Assembly: GCF_003846175.1 (NCBI RefSeq)
Contig: NZ_ML123045.1
Coordinates: 445,807 to 509,806 of the forward strand
Reading direction: 5' to 3'
Source of the DNA: Streptomyces sp. ADI95-17
GTDB lineage: Bacteria > Actinomycetota > Actinomycetes > Streptomycetales > Streptomycetaceae
DNA length: 64,000 nucleotides
The stretch's first letter is position 1. Each line of letters opens with the position of its first letter. Below, piece by piece: positions 1-8,159 of this stretch. The position numbers and the translations under genes were made by a program. A model generated the notes under the pieces. The model had not been told where the DNA came from. It saw nothing but the letters and a program-made list of their open reading frames with translations, and made no database searches.

Positions 1-754
1 CGGAGGCCGCGTGGGGGTGTACGTGGTCGTGTCCGGGCAGCGCGTGCTGGCCCAGGGCCTTCGGCGGCGGCCCGTCGTGCATCACACAGCCGTCGCGCAG
101 CACGATCGCACGGTCGATCAGCGGCTCCAGCGGGCCGAGCTCGTGCAGCACGAGCAGCACCGTGGTGCCGGCCGCGACCTGCTCGCGCAGGGTCGCGGCG
201 AGGATCTCCTGGCTGGCCAGGTCGACGCCGGCCATCGGCTCGTCCATGATCAGCAGCTCGGGTTCGGCGGCCAGCGCGCGGGCGATCAGCACCCGCTGGT
301 GCTGCCCGCCGGAGAGGGCGTCCACCGAGTCCTTGGCGCGGTCGGCGAGGCCGACGAGCTCGATGGCCCGGTCGACGGCGGCCCGGTCGGCCCTGCGGAG
401 CAGGCCCAGCTTCGTACGGGACAGCCGCCCGGAGGTGACGACCTCGCGGATCGTGGCGGGGACGCCGCCGGCCGCCGTGGTGCGCTGGGGCACGTAGCCG
501 ATCCGCGCCCAGGAGCGGAAGCGGCGCAGCGGGGTGCCGAACAGCTCGACGGAGCCACCGGTGAGCGGGACCTGGCCGATGACGGAGCGTACGGCGGTCG
601 ACTTGCCCGAGCCGTTGGCACCGAGCAGGGCGGCGACCTCGCCGCGGTGGACGGTCAGGTCGATGCCGCGCAGCACCGGACGGGCGCCGAGGGTGGCGGT
701 GGCGCCCCGCACGGCTATCACGGGGTCGGTCGTGGTGCTCCCGGTCTCGGGCAT
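1..754 (-). CDS. znuC: Zinc ABC transporter ATP-binding protein ZnuC (3' end outside window)
   Basis: This is the cytoplasmic ATPase of a high-affinity zinc importer, which powers uptake of Zn2+ delivered by the neighbouring lipoprotein. The reading frame starts at an ATG (752-754, minus strand) and runs off the left edge. It shows the ABC signatures in order: Walker A GANGSGKS, Q-loop region YVPQRTT, signature LSGGQ, Walker B LLIMDEP and an H-loop LHEL. A His-rich stretch (GHDHVHPH) lies near the visible end. It begins 38 bp after the znuA stop on the same strand, so the two are probably one operon controlled from the Zur-like boxes upstream of znuA. The permease gene expected next (znuB) would lie outside the window. 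A manganese-type paralogue is possible, but the operator and the His-rich partner favour zinc. Confidence 0.9.
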   Translation of the reverse strand, partial: MPETGSTTTDPVIAVRGATATLGARPVLRGIDLTVHRGEVAALLGANGSGKSTAVRSVIGQVPLTGGSVELFGTPLRRFRSWARIGYVPQRTTAAGGVPATIREVVTSGRLSRTKLGLLRRADRAAVDRAIELVGLADRAKDSVDALSGGQHQRVLIARALAAEPELLIMDEPMAGVDLASQEILAATLREQVAAGTTVLLVLHELGPLEPLIDRAIVLRDGCVMHDGPPPKALGQHALPGHDHVHPHAAS

Positions 755-792
755 GTGCGCCTCCGATGCTGCTGTGGCGGGGGGTACGAGGG

Positions 793-1746
793 TCACTTCG
801 CGCCGAGCGCCTTCTGCAGGGCGGCGAGATTGGACCGCATGACCTCGATGTAGTCGGCGCCCTTGGACTTGGGCGTGATGCCTTCGAGCGGGTCCAGGAC
901 GTCGGTCTTCAGGCCGGTGTCCTTGGCGAGGGTCTTCGCCGTCCGGTCGCTGGCGAGCGTCTCGAAGAACACGGTGGTGGCCCGGTCCTTCTTCGCGATG
1001 GTGTGGATCTCGCTGATCCGGGCGGGGCTGGGCTCGGCCTCGGGGTCGACGCCGGCGATGCCCTCCTGGGTGAGGCCGTAGCGCTCGGCGAGGTACCCGA
1101 AGGCGGAGTGGGTGGTGATGAACGTCCTGGTGGCGGTGTTCTTCAGGCCGTCCGCGTACGCCTTGTCCAGCGCGTCGAGCTTGCCGACCAGCGCGTCCGT
1201 GTTCTTCCGGTAGTCCGCGGCGTGGTGCGGGTCCGCCTTCGCCATGGACTTCCCGACACCCTTGGCGACCTCGGCGTACTTCACCGGGTCCAGCCAGATG
1301 TGGGGGTCGGCGCCGGCCTCGTCGCCGTGGTGCTCGTGGCCGTGCTCCTCGCCGCCGGCCTCGGTGCCGTGGTCCTCCAGCGTGGTGAGCTTCGCGGCGT
1401 CGACGGCGTCCTTCGCACCGGACTGCCCGATGGCGTCGTCCACGGCGGGCTGGATGCCCTTGAGGTACAGGATGTAGTCGGCGTCGGCGAGCCCGCCGAT
1501 CTGCCGCGGGCTGAGCTCCAGATCGTGCGGCTCGACGCCCGGCTTGGTCAGCGTGGTGACGGAGACGTGTTCCCCGCCAATCTGCTCGGCCAGGAACTGC
1601 ATCGGATAGAACGAGGCCACCACGTCCAGTTTGTCGCCGTTCTTGTGGTCCGCGGCGTCCGAGGAGGAGCAGGCGGTGAGCGCGGTGAGGCCGAGGGCGA
1701 CTGCTCCGGCGACCGCGGCGGTGGGTATGAGGCGGCTGACGTTCAT
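793..1746 (-). CDS. znuA: Zinc ABC transporter substrate-binding lipoprotein ZnuA
   Basis: This 317-residue cluster A-I (cation) binding protein captures Zn2+ outside the membrane for ZnuBC. The N-terminus is a lipoprotein signal ending in a lipobox (LTAC), followed by the typical VVASFYPMQFLAEQIGG strand. A central His/Glu-rich loop (EEHGHEHHGDE) is characteristic of ZnuA proteins. I chose the ATG at 1744-1746 (MNVSRL) because a -10-like GAAAAT lies 7 nt upstream on the minus strand, preceded at 18 bp by TTGACA, which predicts a leaderless mRNA. In-frame starts further upstream (ATG at 1755, TTG at 1764) would lie inside the operator. Zinc starvation should induce it through Zur. Confidence 0.93.
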   Translation of the reverse strand: MNVSRLIPTAAVAGAVALGLTALTACSSSDAADHKNGDKLDVVASFYPMQFLAEQIGGEHVSVTTLTKPGVEPHDLELSPRQIGGLADADYILYLKGIQPAVDDAIGQSGAKDAVDAAKLTTLEDHGTEAGGEEHGHEHHGDEAGADPHIWLDPVKYAEVAKGVGKSMAKADPHHAADYRKNTDALVGKLDALDKAYADGLKNTATRTFITTHSAFGYLAERYGLTQEGIAGVDPEAEPSPARISEIHTIAKKDRATTVFFETLASDRTAKTLAKDTGLKTDVLDPLEGITPKSKGADYIEVMRSNLAALQKALGAK

Positions 1747-1782
1747 GACAGTCATTTTCAACAAAACTGGAAACGATTGTCA
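1746..1782 (-). promoter_or_regulatory. znuA promoter with two Zur-like boxes
   Basis: Two 15-bp inverted repeats, TGACAGTCATTTTCA (1746-1760) and TGGAAACGATTGTCA (1768-1782), lie 22 bp apart centre to centre. Both have the 7-1-7 layout of actinobacterial Zur boxes (TGAAAAT-N-ATTTTCA-like). On the minus strand one box covers the -35 TTGACA and the other covers the -10 and abuts the znuA ATG, an arrangement suited to repression when zinc is plentiful. Confidence 0.75.
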
Positions 1783-1951
1783 ACAAGGCTTATGAGATGA
1801 CTTCCCTGCCGACGGCGCCGATACCGATTTGATCCAAGGGCCGTGCCCGCCGGTAATCTGAGGCATTCGCCCGCCCGTCTCCTGATCACCACCCCCCACT
1901 GAGGCGCTTCGCGCCGCCCCTGTCCAATTTCGTCGCAATGAAGAGAGCACC

Positions 1952-3334
1952 GTGGCCGCCGACAAGATCGACTCCATCGTCAGCCTGAGCAAGCGCCGTG
2001 GCTTCGTCTACCCGTGCAGTGAGATCTACGGCGGTCAGCGCGCCGCCTGGGACTACGGGCCGCTGGGCGTCGAGATGAAGGAGAACCTCAAGCGCCAGTG
2101 GTGGCGCTACATGGTCACCTCGCGCGAGGACGTGGTCGGTCTCGACTCGTCGGTCATCCTCGCCCCCGAGGTCTGGTCCGCCTCCGGCCACGTCGCCACG
2201 TTCACCGACCCGCTGACCGAGTGCACCTCCTGCCACAAGCGCTTCCGCGCCGACCACCTGGAGGAGGCGTACGAGGAGAAGCACGGTCACGCGCCCACGA
2301 ACGGCCTGACCGAGCTCAACTGCCCCAACTGCGGCAACAAGGGCACCTTCACCGAGCCCAAGCAGTTCTCGGGCCTGCTCTCCACCCATCTCGGCCCGAC
2401 CCAGGACTCCGGCTCGGTCGCCTATCTGCGCCCCGAGACCGCCCAGGGCATCTTCACCAACTTCGGCCAGGTGCTGCAGACCTCGCGCAAGAAGCCGCCG
2501 TTCGGCATCGCCCAGATGGGCAAGTCCTTCCGGAACGAGATCACTCCGGGCAACTTCATCTTCCGCACCCGCGAGTTCGAGCAGATGGAGATGGAGTTCT
2601 TCGTCAAGCCGGGCGACGACGAGGAGTGGCAGCAGTACTGGATGGACCAGCGCTGGAACTGGTACACGGACCTCGGCATGCGCGAGGAGAACATGCGCTG
2701 GTACGAGCACCCGGCGGAGAAGCTCTCCCACTACTCCAAGCGCACCGCCGACATCGAGTACCGCTTCCGCTTCGGCGGCAGCGAGTGGGGTGAGCTGGAG
2801 GGCGTCGCCAACCGCACGGACTACGACCTCAAGGCGCACTCCAAGGCCTCGGGCACCGACCTGGTGTTCTTCGACCAGGAGGCCGGCGAGCGCTGGACCC
2901 CGTACGTCATCGAGCCGGCGGCCGGTGTCGGCCGCGCGATGCTCGCCTTCCTCCTCGACGCCTACATCGAGGACGAGGCGCCCAACGCCAAGGGCGTCAT
3001 GGAGAAGCGCACCGTGATGCGTCTCGACCCGCGCCTGGCGCCGGTCAAGGTCGCCGTCCTGCCGCTGTCCCGCAACCCGCAGCTGTCGCCGAAGGCCAAG
3101 GGCCTCGCGGCCGACCTGCGGAAGAACTGGAACATCGAGTTCGACGACGCGGGCGCCATCGGCCGCCGCTACCGCCGTCAGGACGAGATCGGTACGCCGT
3201 TCTGCGTCACCGTCGACTTCGACACCCTCGACGACAACGCGGTGACCGTGCGCGAGCGCGACACCATGAAGCAGGAGCGCGTCTCCCTGGACCAGATCCA
3301 GGCCTACCTCGGCGCCCGCCTGCTCGGCTGCTGA
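1952..3334 (+). CDS. glyS: Glycyl-tRNA synthetase, single-chain dimeric type
   Basis: This enzyme charges tRNA-Gly with glycine and is essential for translation. The 460-residue length fits the bacterial alpha2, eukaryote-like class II GlyRS, not the alpha2beta2 form. Class II features are visible, including motif 2 around [25 protein letters not shown] and the C-terminal anticodon-binding domain beginning near [11 protein letters not shown]. Two CxxC pairs in the N-terminal insertion (CTSCHKRF and NCPNCGNKG) suggest a zinc-binding knuckle. It starts with GTG at 1952 ([10 protein letters not shown]) and is divergent from znuA. A strong terminator follows it. A possible -10 (TAATCT, 1852-1857) lies about 95 bp upstream. 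Confidence 0.97.
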   Translation: MAADKIDSIVSLSKRRGFVYPCSEIYGGQRAAWDYGPLGVEMKENLKRQWWRYMVTSREDVVGLDSSVILAPEVWSASGHVATFTDPLTECTSCHKRFRADHLEEAYEEKHGHAPTNGLTELNCPNCGNKGTFTEPKQFSGLLSTHLGPTQDSGSVAYLRPETAQGIFTNFGQVLQTSRKKPPFGIAQMGKSFRNEITPGNFIFRTREFEQMEMEFFVKPGDDEEWQQYWMDQRWNWYTDLGMREENMRWYEHPAEKLSHYSKRTADIEYRFRFGGSEWGELEGVANRTDYDLKAHSKASGTDLVFFDQEAGERWTPYVIEPAAGVGRAMLAFLLDAYIEDEAPNAKGVMEKRTVMRLDPRLAPVKVAVLPLSRNPQLSPKAKGLAADLRKNWNIEFDDAGAIGRRYRRQDEIGTPFCVTVDFDTLDDNAVTVRERDTMKQERVSLDQIQAYLGARLLGC

Positions 3335-3351
3335 CGTATCGCCCGCACCGA

Positions 3352-3389
3352 CGAAGCCCCCGGTTCCCCGTACGGAACCGGGGGCTTCG
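3352..3389 (+). terminator. Terminator hairpin after glyS
   Basis: Perfect 15-bp arms (3353-3367 GAAGCCCCCGGTTCC and 3374-3388) close a 6-nt loop 18 bp after the glyS stop. There is no U-tract, which is usual for Streptomyces terminators. Confidence 0.85.
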
Positions 3390-3423
3390 TTGCACACTGG
3401 GCACCCCCACCCAGGAGGCCACG

Positions 3424-3627
3424 ATGCCGTCGATGACCACCAGCAGGGTCACCCGATGGGACCGGCACGGCCGTGAACACACCGTCCACGTGCGGAAGTC
3501 GGGCGTGCGGCGGCAGCTGAGCTGCGACACCTGCGGCTGGGACGAACGGGTGCAGTTCCTGCCCTGGCTCAAGGCCGGGGAGCACCTGGCCGAGGCCCAT
3601 CGGGCGACGGTCGACCCGTCCGCCTGA
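3424..3627 (+). CDS. Small conserved protein with a C2H2-like zinc-finger pattern
   Basis: This 67-residue basic protein is of unknown function. It contains CDTCGW followed about 20 residues later by HLAEAH, a Cys-x2-Cys...His-x4-His spacing that could bind one zinc ion. The N-terminal half (TRWDRHGREHTVHVRKSG) is rich in basic residues and could contact nucleic acid. A good ribosome-binding site (AGGAGG, 3413-3418) precedes the ATG at 3424 by 5 nt. The gene stands alone between the glyS terminator and a small hairpin at 3657-3676. The coding call rests on the RBS and codon bias; the zinc-binding role is inference. Confidence 0.7.
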   Translation: MPSMTTSRVTRWDRHGREHTVHVRKSGVRRQLSCDTCGWDERVQFLPWLKAGEHLAEAHRATVDPSA

Positions 3628-3656
3628 GCACCCGGCGCGGGACCCGGGCCCAAAAG

Positions 3657-3676
3657 CCGGTGCGGGTGCGCACCGG
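3657..3676 (+). terminator. Small hairpin after the zinc-finger-like gene
   Basis: Arms CCGGTGC (3657-3663) and GCACCGG (3670-3676) enclose a 6-nt loop. It probably ends the upstream transcript just before a -10-like TACGGT at 3684-3689. Confidence 0.45.
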
Positions 3677-3695
3677 ACCGGGGTACGGTTCCGGC

Positions 3696-3725
3696 ATGTC
3701 TTCGTTCTTCCAGATCTACGAGTGA
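3696..3725 (+). CDS. Possible leaderless 9-codon mini-ORF (MSSFFQIYE)
   Basis: ATG at 3696 opens a nine-codon ORF ending in TGA at 3723-3725. A -10-like TACGGT (3684-3689) lies 6 nt upstream, so an mRNA would begin at or near the ATG. The DUF6243 gene starts 88 bp downstream. The ORF may be a leader peptide or chance; it resembles no leader family I know. Confidence 0.3.
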   Translation: MSSFFQIYE

Positions 3726-3813
3726 GAGCGCGGCGGGTTCGACCACCCGCCGCCCACCGGACCCCTTCCAGGTCGCCTGAGACCTCACTTCGCACTACGA
3801 ACCGGAGAACGCC

Positions 3814-4050
3814 GTGGCCAAGAGCCGTAACAACCTTCTCGGTGTGGGCGGACAGCGCAAGAAGCTGTCCCGCGCCGATCAGCAGGGCGCGGGCGCCGCC
3901 CGCAACACCGACCGCAAGGCGGCGGCCGACCAGAAGCAGGAGCTGCTGCGCAAGATGCGCGAGCGTGCCCAGTCCGGCACCGCCCCCGAGGCGGCCCCGG
4001 CGGACGGTGCCGCGGACGCGTCCGGGCAGGACGCCCCGGCCCAGAGCTGA
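3814..4050 (+). CDS. DUF6243 family small protein
   Basis: This 78-residue Lys/Gln/Ala-rich protein of unknown function is typical of Streptomyces. The conserved N-terminus MAKSRNNLLGVGGQRKKLSR identifies the family. The middle (AADQKQELLRKMRERAQ) is predicted to be a charged helix, and the tail is a low-complexity Ala/Pro/Asp segment, so the protein is probably partly disordered. It starts with GTG at 3814 with GGAG at 3804-3807. A bidirectional terminator follows. The family assignment is from memory of the N-terminal motif; no function can be inferred from the neighbours. Confidence 0.8.
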   Translation: MAKSRNNLLGVGGQRKKLSRADQQGAGAARNTDRKAAADQKQELLRKMRERAQSGTAPEAAPADGAADASGQDAPAQS

Positions 4051-4073
4051 CGCCTCCTCACCACCCGTACGAC

Positions 4074-4108
4074 CGTGGGCCCGGATCATCTCGTGATCCG
4101 GGCCCACG
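4074..4108. terminator. Bidirectional terminator
   Basis: Perfect 15-bp arms (4074-4088 CGTGGGCCCGGATCA and 4094-4108) enclose a 5-nt loop. They sit between the DUF6243 gene (plus) and the MFS remnant (minus) and could stop transcription from both sides. Confidence 0.85.
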
Positions 4109-4128
4109 CCCGTGTCCGCGGCCCGCGC

Positions 4129-4671
4129 TCACGCCACCTTGCGCGGCAGCCGCAGGCTCAGCAGCGTCGTCAGCACCACCGCGGCCAGCTGCACCAGCAG
4201 TGTCACGGCCAGCGCGTCCCGCATCCCGGCGCCCGGGACCAGGGCGAGGAAGAGCGTGCCGAGCGTGGCGACCCCCAGGGCCAGCGCGGCCTGCTGGGTC
4301 GTCGTCATCACTCCGCCGCCCACCCCGGCCCGCGCGGCCGGTACGTCGGAGAGCACGATCCGGAACAGGACGGGCAGCTGGAGCCCCTGCCCGAACCCCG
4401 CGATCGCGACCCCCGGCAGCAGCCCCAGCGCCCCGAGACCGGACCACTCGCGCCACACGGTGATCGCCAGCACCAGCACCCCCGTCGCCTGGATCAGCCC
4501 GCCGGTCGTCACGACCCGGCTGCCGTACCGCAGGATCAGCCGCGGACCGGCCAGCGACGCCACGAAGAACGCCGCCGCCATCGGCGCCATCGACAGCCCG
4601 GCCGCGGCCGGACCCACCTCCAGCCCCTGCTGGAGGGCCACCGCGATGACGAACATGAACCCGCCGCACCA
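4129..4671 (-). pseudogene. C-terminal half of an MFS efflux transporter (5' part deleted)
   Basis: The frame encodes about 180 residues matching only the C-terminal half of a drug/metabolite MFS pump. It contains GGFMFVIAVALQQGLEVGPA, a central SLAGPRLILRYGSR loop, several hydrophobic helices and a normal stop at 4129. The N-terminal helices, the motif A loop and the start are missing. The frame becomes non-MFS at about 4669, exactly where a regulator fragment begins on the other strand. The first internal ATG (4656) lacks a convincing ribosome-binding site. It is most likely non-functional. Codon use matches the neighbours, so the loss may be recent. Confidence 0.8.
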
Positions 4672-5027
4672 ACGCCGAGTGGCGCTCCTCCGTCGTCGAC
4701 CTCCCCGAGGTGAACCGGCTGGTGGCCGCCAAGTTCCGCAGGGCGATGGCCGAGCACCTGGCCGAGCCCGCCTGGAAGGCGCTCCTGGGGCGGCTGGAGG
4801 AGTCGTCCGCGGAGTTCCGGGAGATCTGGGCCCGGCACGAGGTGGTCGGCGCGGGCAGCCGGACGAAGGTCTTCCGCAACGCCCACGTCGGACTGCTCCG
4901 CGTCGAACACACCGACCTGTGGCTCGGCCCGTCGAGCGGGCCGCGGATGGTGACGTACGCCCCCGCCGACGAGGAGACCAGGCAGCGCCTCGACCGGCTT
5001 CAGGCCTTGGAGCCCGCCGACGTCTGA
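4668..5027 (+). pseudogene. C-terminal fragment of an XRE-family regulator (MmyB-like ligand-binding domain)
   Basis: About 119 residues from TNAEWRSSVVDLPEVNRLV onward match the C-terminal MmyB-like sensing domain of Streptomyces XRE regulators. They include FREIWARHEVVG, TKVFRNAHVGLLRVEHTDLWL and a VTYAPADEETRQRL tail. The N-terminal helix-turn-helix is absent. Upstream the sequence becomes the oppositely oriented MFS fragment. The first in-frame start is a GTG at 4710 without a clear RBS. The 3' end overlaps the tail of the next MFS gene by 28 bp (tail to tail). The pattern implies loss of the 5' halves of two divergently transcribed genes. Confidence 0.75.
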
Positions 5028-6484
5028 TCCCCGGCCGGGACGTCCGCCGGCCGCTCCAGCCGCCGCGCGGTCCGCAGCGCCGTCTCCCGCGCCCAGCGCC
5101 CGCTGGTCAGCGCCCCCACCAGCAGGACGCACAGCCCGCACCCGGCGAGGATCCACCAGGCGGGCTTGCTCGCGTCCACGAAGGCCTCGGCGTAGGCGGC
5201 GCCGCGCGGCGACCCGGTGCCGGCCACCCCGGCCGCCAGCACCGCACCGATCACGGCGACCCCCAGCGTCCCGCCGATCTGCCGGCTGGTCGAGGCCACC
5301 GCGGCCGCCACCCCGGCCTGCGAGCGGGGCATCCCGGAGACGGCCGTGTTGGTGATCGGCGCGTTCACCATGCCGAAGCCCAGGCCGAACAGCACATAGC
5401 CGGTGAACAGCAGGACGTTGTCCGTCTCCGCGTCGAACGCGGCGAACAGCAGCCCGCACGCCGTCATGGCCACGCCCGCCACGAGCAGCGAGAGCCGGGG
5501 GCCGCGGTTGCCGACGAGCCGTCCGGACAGCGGTGCGCAGACGAAGGTCAGGGCCGCCATCGGCAGCATGTACAGACCGGCGTGCAGCGCGCTCAGCCCG
5601 CGCACGTTCTGCAGGTACAGGGTGTTGAGGAAGAGGAACCCGCTCAGCGCGGCGAAGGCGCTGACCGCTATGACGGTGGCACCGCTGAACGGGGCGCTGC
5701 GGAAGAACCGCAGATCGATCAGGGGCTCGGCCCGCCGGGGCTCGTACAGCAGCAGGCCGACGAGCGAGCAGGCGGCGAGCGTCGCGAAGGCCAGGATGCG
5801 GGCCGAGGTCCACCCGGCCGAGGGTGCCTCGATGATCGCGTACGTGAGCGAGCCGAGCAGTCCGATCACCAGCAGCTGCCCCACCGGGTCGGGGCGGCGC
5901 GGCTTCGGGGCGCGGGACTCGGGAACGTACCGCCAGGTGAGCAGGAGCGCGGCGAGGCCGACCGGCAGATTGACCCAGAAGATCGACCGCCAGCCCACCG
6001 AGTCCACCAGCAGACCGCCGATCACCGGTCCCGCCGCCATGGAGATGCCGACGACACCGCCCCACACCCCGATGGCCCGGGCCCGCTCGCGCGGGTCGGT
6101 GAAGGTGTTGGTGATGATCGACATCGCGACCGGATTGAGCATCGAACCGCCCACCGCCTGCACCATCCGGAACGCCACCAGCGACTCCAGGTTCGGCGCC
6201 ACGGAGCAGAGCAGCGAACCGAGGGTGAACAGGACGAGCCCGATCTTGAAGATCTTCCGGCGCCCGATCCGGTCGGCGGTGGAGCCCGCGAGCATCAGCA
6301 GCGAGGCCAGTACGAGGGTGTAGGCGTCGATCGTCCACTGCATGCCCGCGACGGTGGCGTGCAGTTCCTCCTGCATGGACGGGAGGGCGACGTTGAGCAC
6401 GGTGTTGTCGAGACTGACGATCAGCAGACTCATGCAGCAGATCGCCAGTACCAACTGCCGGCGGCGGTGGCTGAGCTCGGGCAT
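5000..6484 (-). CDS. DHA2-type MFS multidrug efflux transporter
   Basis: This 494-residue proton-driven exporter of the 14-helix DHA2 (EmrB/QacA-like) class sits in the inner membrane. Evidence includes the N-terminal LIVSLDNTVLNVALPSMQEEL segment, a motif A loop GSTADRIGRRKIFK and a motif C region GPVIGGLLVDSVGWRSIFWVNLPVG, with hydrophobic helices along the whole length. The ATG at 6482-6484 lies 6 nt after a -10-like TACTAT (6491-6496, minus strand), so the message is probably leaderless. The GTTAGTTAAC region just upstream (6497-6506) may be an operator. The gene is divergent from dusB. The substrate cannot be told from the sequence. Confidence 0.9.
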   Translation of the reverse strand: MPELSHRRRQLVLAICCMSLLIVSLDNTVLNVALPSMQEELHATVAGMQWTIDAYTLVLASLLMLAGSTADRIGRRKIFKIGLVLFTLGSLLCSVAPNLESLVAFRMVQAVGGSMLNPVAMSIITNTFTDPRERARAIGVWGGVVGISMAAGPVIGGLLVDSVGWRSIFWVNLPVGLAALLLTWRYVPESRAPKPRRPDPVGQLLVIGLLGSLTYAIIEAPSAGWTSARILAFATLAACSLVGLLLYEPRRAEPLIDLRFFRSAPFSGATVIAVSAFAALSGFLFLNTLYLQNVRGLSALHAGLYMLPMAALTFVCAPLSGRLVGNRGPRLSLLVAGVAMTACGLLFAAFDAETDNVLLFTGYVLFGLGFGMVNAPITNTAVSGMPRSQAGVAAAVASTSRQIGGTLGVAVIGAVLAAGVAGTGSPRGAAYAEAFVDASKPAWWILAGCGLCVLLVGALTSGRWARETALRTARRLERPADVPAGDQTSAGSKA

Positions 6485-6554
6485 ACATGGATAGTACGGT
6501 TAACTAACGAACTCCGCTGCCGGGGAGCCCCGCTCCGTACGCGACAATGGAGCA

Positions 6555-7703
6555 ATGACCACGCTCGCCCCCTCGCTCCCCCTGCTCCGGATCGGCCCGC
6601 ACACCGTGCAGCCGCCGGTGGTGCTCGCCCCCATGGCCGGCATCACCAACGCCCCGTTCCGCACCCTGTGCCGGGAGTTCTCCGGCGGCAAGGGGCTGTT
6701 CGTCAGCGAGATGATCACCACGCGGGCGCTGGTCGAGCGCAACGAGAAGACCATGCAGCTGATCCACTTCGACGCGAGCGAGACCCCGCGCTCGATCCAG
6801 CTGTACGGGGTGGACCCGGTCACCGTCGGCAAGGCCGTCCGGATGATCGTCGACGAGAACCTCGCCGACCACATCGACCTGAACTTCGGCTGCCCGGTCC
6901 CCAAGGTGACCCGCAAGGGCGGTGGCTCGGCGCTCCCGTACAAGCGGCCGCTGCTGCGCGCGATCCTCAACCAGGCGGTCTCCAACGCGGGTGATCTGCC
7001 GGTCACCATCAAGATGCGCAAGGGCATCGACGACGACCACATGACCTACCTGGACGCGGGCCGGATCGCGGTCGAGGAGGGTGTCACGGCCGTCGCCCTG
7101 CACGGCAGGACGGCCGCCCAGCACTACGGCGGCACCGCCGACTGGGACGCCATCGCGCGCCTGAAGGAGCACGTCCCGGAGATCCCCGTCCTCGGCAACG
7201 GCGACATCTGGTGTGCGGACGACGCCCGCCGGATGATGCGCGAGACCGGCTGCGACGGCGTGGTCGTGGGCCGGGGCTGCCTGGGCCGCCCCTGGCTCTT
7301 CGGCGACCTGGTGAGCGAGTTCGAGGGCACGGGGGCGCGGCAGGCGCCGGGGCTCCGCGAGGTCGCCGATGTGATGCTGCGGCACGCGACGCTGCTGGGG
7401 GAGTGGATCGGCGACGAGACGCGCGGCGTGATCGATTTCCGCAAGCACGTGGCCTGGTACCTCAAGGGCTTCTCGGTCGGCTCGGAGATGCGCAAGAGGC
7501 TCGCGGTCACCTCCTCGCTGGAGGAGCTCGGCGGACAGCTGCGGGAGCTGGACCTGGACCAGCCGTGGCCGGACGGCGCGGACGGGCCGCGCGGGCGCAC
7601 CTCGGGCAACAACCGCGTGGTGCTGCCGGACGGCTGGCTGAAGGACCCGTACGACTGCGCGGGCGTGAGCCCGGACGCGGAGCTGGACACCTCGGGCGGC
7701 TGA
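6555..7703 (+). CDS. dusB: tRNA-dihydrouridine synthase (DusB/NifR3 family)
   Basis: This flavoenzyme reduces specific uridines in the tRNA D-loop to dihydrouridine using NADPH and FMN. The 382-residue protein is a TIM barrel with PVVLAPMAGITNAPFRTLCREF near the N-terminus, the signature DLNFGCPVPKVTRKGGGSAL containing the catalytic Cys, TIKMRKGIDDDH, and a C-terminal helical domain. The FMN-phosphate loop VLGNGDIW is present. The start is ATG 6555; a GACAAT -10 (6543-6548) lies 6 nt upstream, suggesting a leaderless transcript. It shares a 70-bp divergent promoter region with the MFS gene. It ends 612 bp before ppdK. Confidence 0.95.
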   Translation: MTTLAPSLPLLRIGPHTVQPPVVLAPMAGITNAPFRTLCREFSGGKGLFVSEMITTRALVERNEKTMQLIHFDASETPRSIQLYGVDPVTVGKAVRMIVDENLADHIDLNFGCPVPKVTRKGGGSALPYKRPLLRAILNQAVSNAGDLPVTIKMRKGIDDDHMTYLDAGRIAVEEGVTAVALHGRTAAQHYGGTADWDAIARLKEHVPEIPVLGNGDIWCADDARRMMRETGCDGVVVGRGCLGRPWLFGDLVSEFEGTGARQAPGLREVADVMLRHATLLGEWIGDETRGVIDFRKHVAWYLKGFSVGSEMRKRLAVTSSLEELGGQLRELDLDQPWPDGADGPRGRTSGNNRVVLPDGWLKDPYDCAGVSPDAELDTSGG

Positions 7704-7776
7704 GGGGTCCCCCCGGTCTTCCGGGCAGCTCTCGGGCACGCGGCGCCACAGGCACCGCGTGCCTCTTCTTTTGCCT

Positions 7777-7790
7777 CGCTCATGTGAGCG
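7777..7790. promoter_or_regulatory. Palindrome CGCTCA-N2-TGAGCG, copy 1
   Basis: This is a perfect 6-2-6 inverted repeat, matched by a longer copy 221 bp downstream. It could be an operator, regulator unknown. Confidence 0.4.
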
Positions 7791-7997
7791 CAACATTCGG
7801 CCGGAATCGGTGGTGGTTCGGTCGATGCGCGACTCGAACGAGTCGGAAACGGGCGTCGCACGGTGAACCTGCCTCCCCCTGGCTCTCCCTGGTTCCATTT
7901 CGGTGATGACTTCATGACGGGCAGTTGCTGATCGGGCGTCCGGATGGTGACATCTGAGCGCTGACCGTAGAGTGATTCTCGCCACCCTGAGAGTCGA

Positions 7998-8015
7998 TGC
8001 GCTCAGATGAGCGCA
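7998..8015. promoter_or_regulatory. Palindrome TGCGCTCA-N2-TGAGCGCA, copy 2
   Basis: This is a perfect 8-2-8 inverted repeat sharing its core with the copy at 7777-7790, and both copies continue with CAA. It is immediately followed by a second inverted repeat at 8018-8039. Confidence 0.45.
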
Positions 8016-8136
8016 ATTTTGAGAGCTGCATTTCTCAAATGATGGCACTGGGTGCCAAGGGCCTCCACTTTGATCGATCGACGCTTCCACTGCGTAGCGT
8101 CATCGAAATGGCGAACACCGGTGGCCCTCGGTGTTT

Positions 8137-8159
8137 ATGTGTTCAAGAGTTGAACACAT
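8137..8159. promoter_or_regulatory. Perfect 10-3-10 palindrome (ATGTGTTCAA-GAG-TTGAACACAT)
   Basis: Both 10-bp arms match exactly around a GAG centre, about 160 bp before the ppdK start. It is a strong operator candidate, although I recognise no known regulator consensus. Confidence 0.5.

Noticed and set aside
4112..6994. Very long plus-strand open frame (960 codons) opposite the MFS gene
   Set aside because: The translation is Arg/Pro/Gln/His low-complexity typical of antisense frames in high-GC DNA, and it covers clear MFS and dusB genes.
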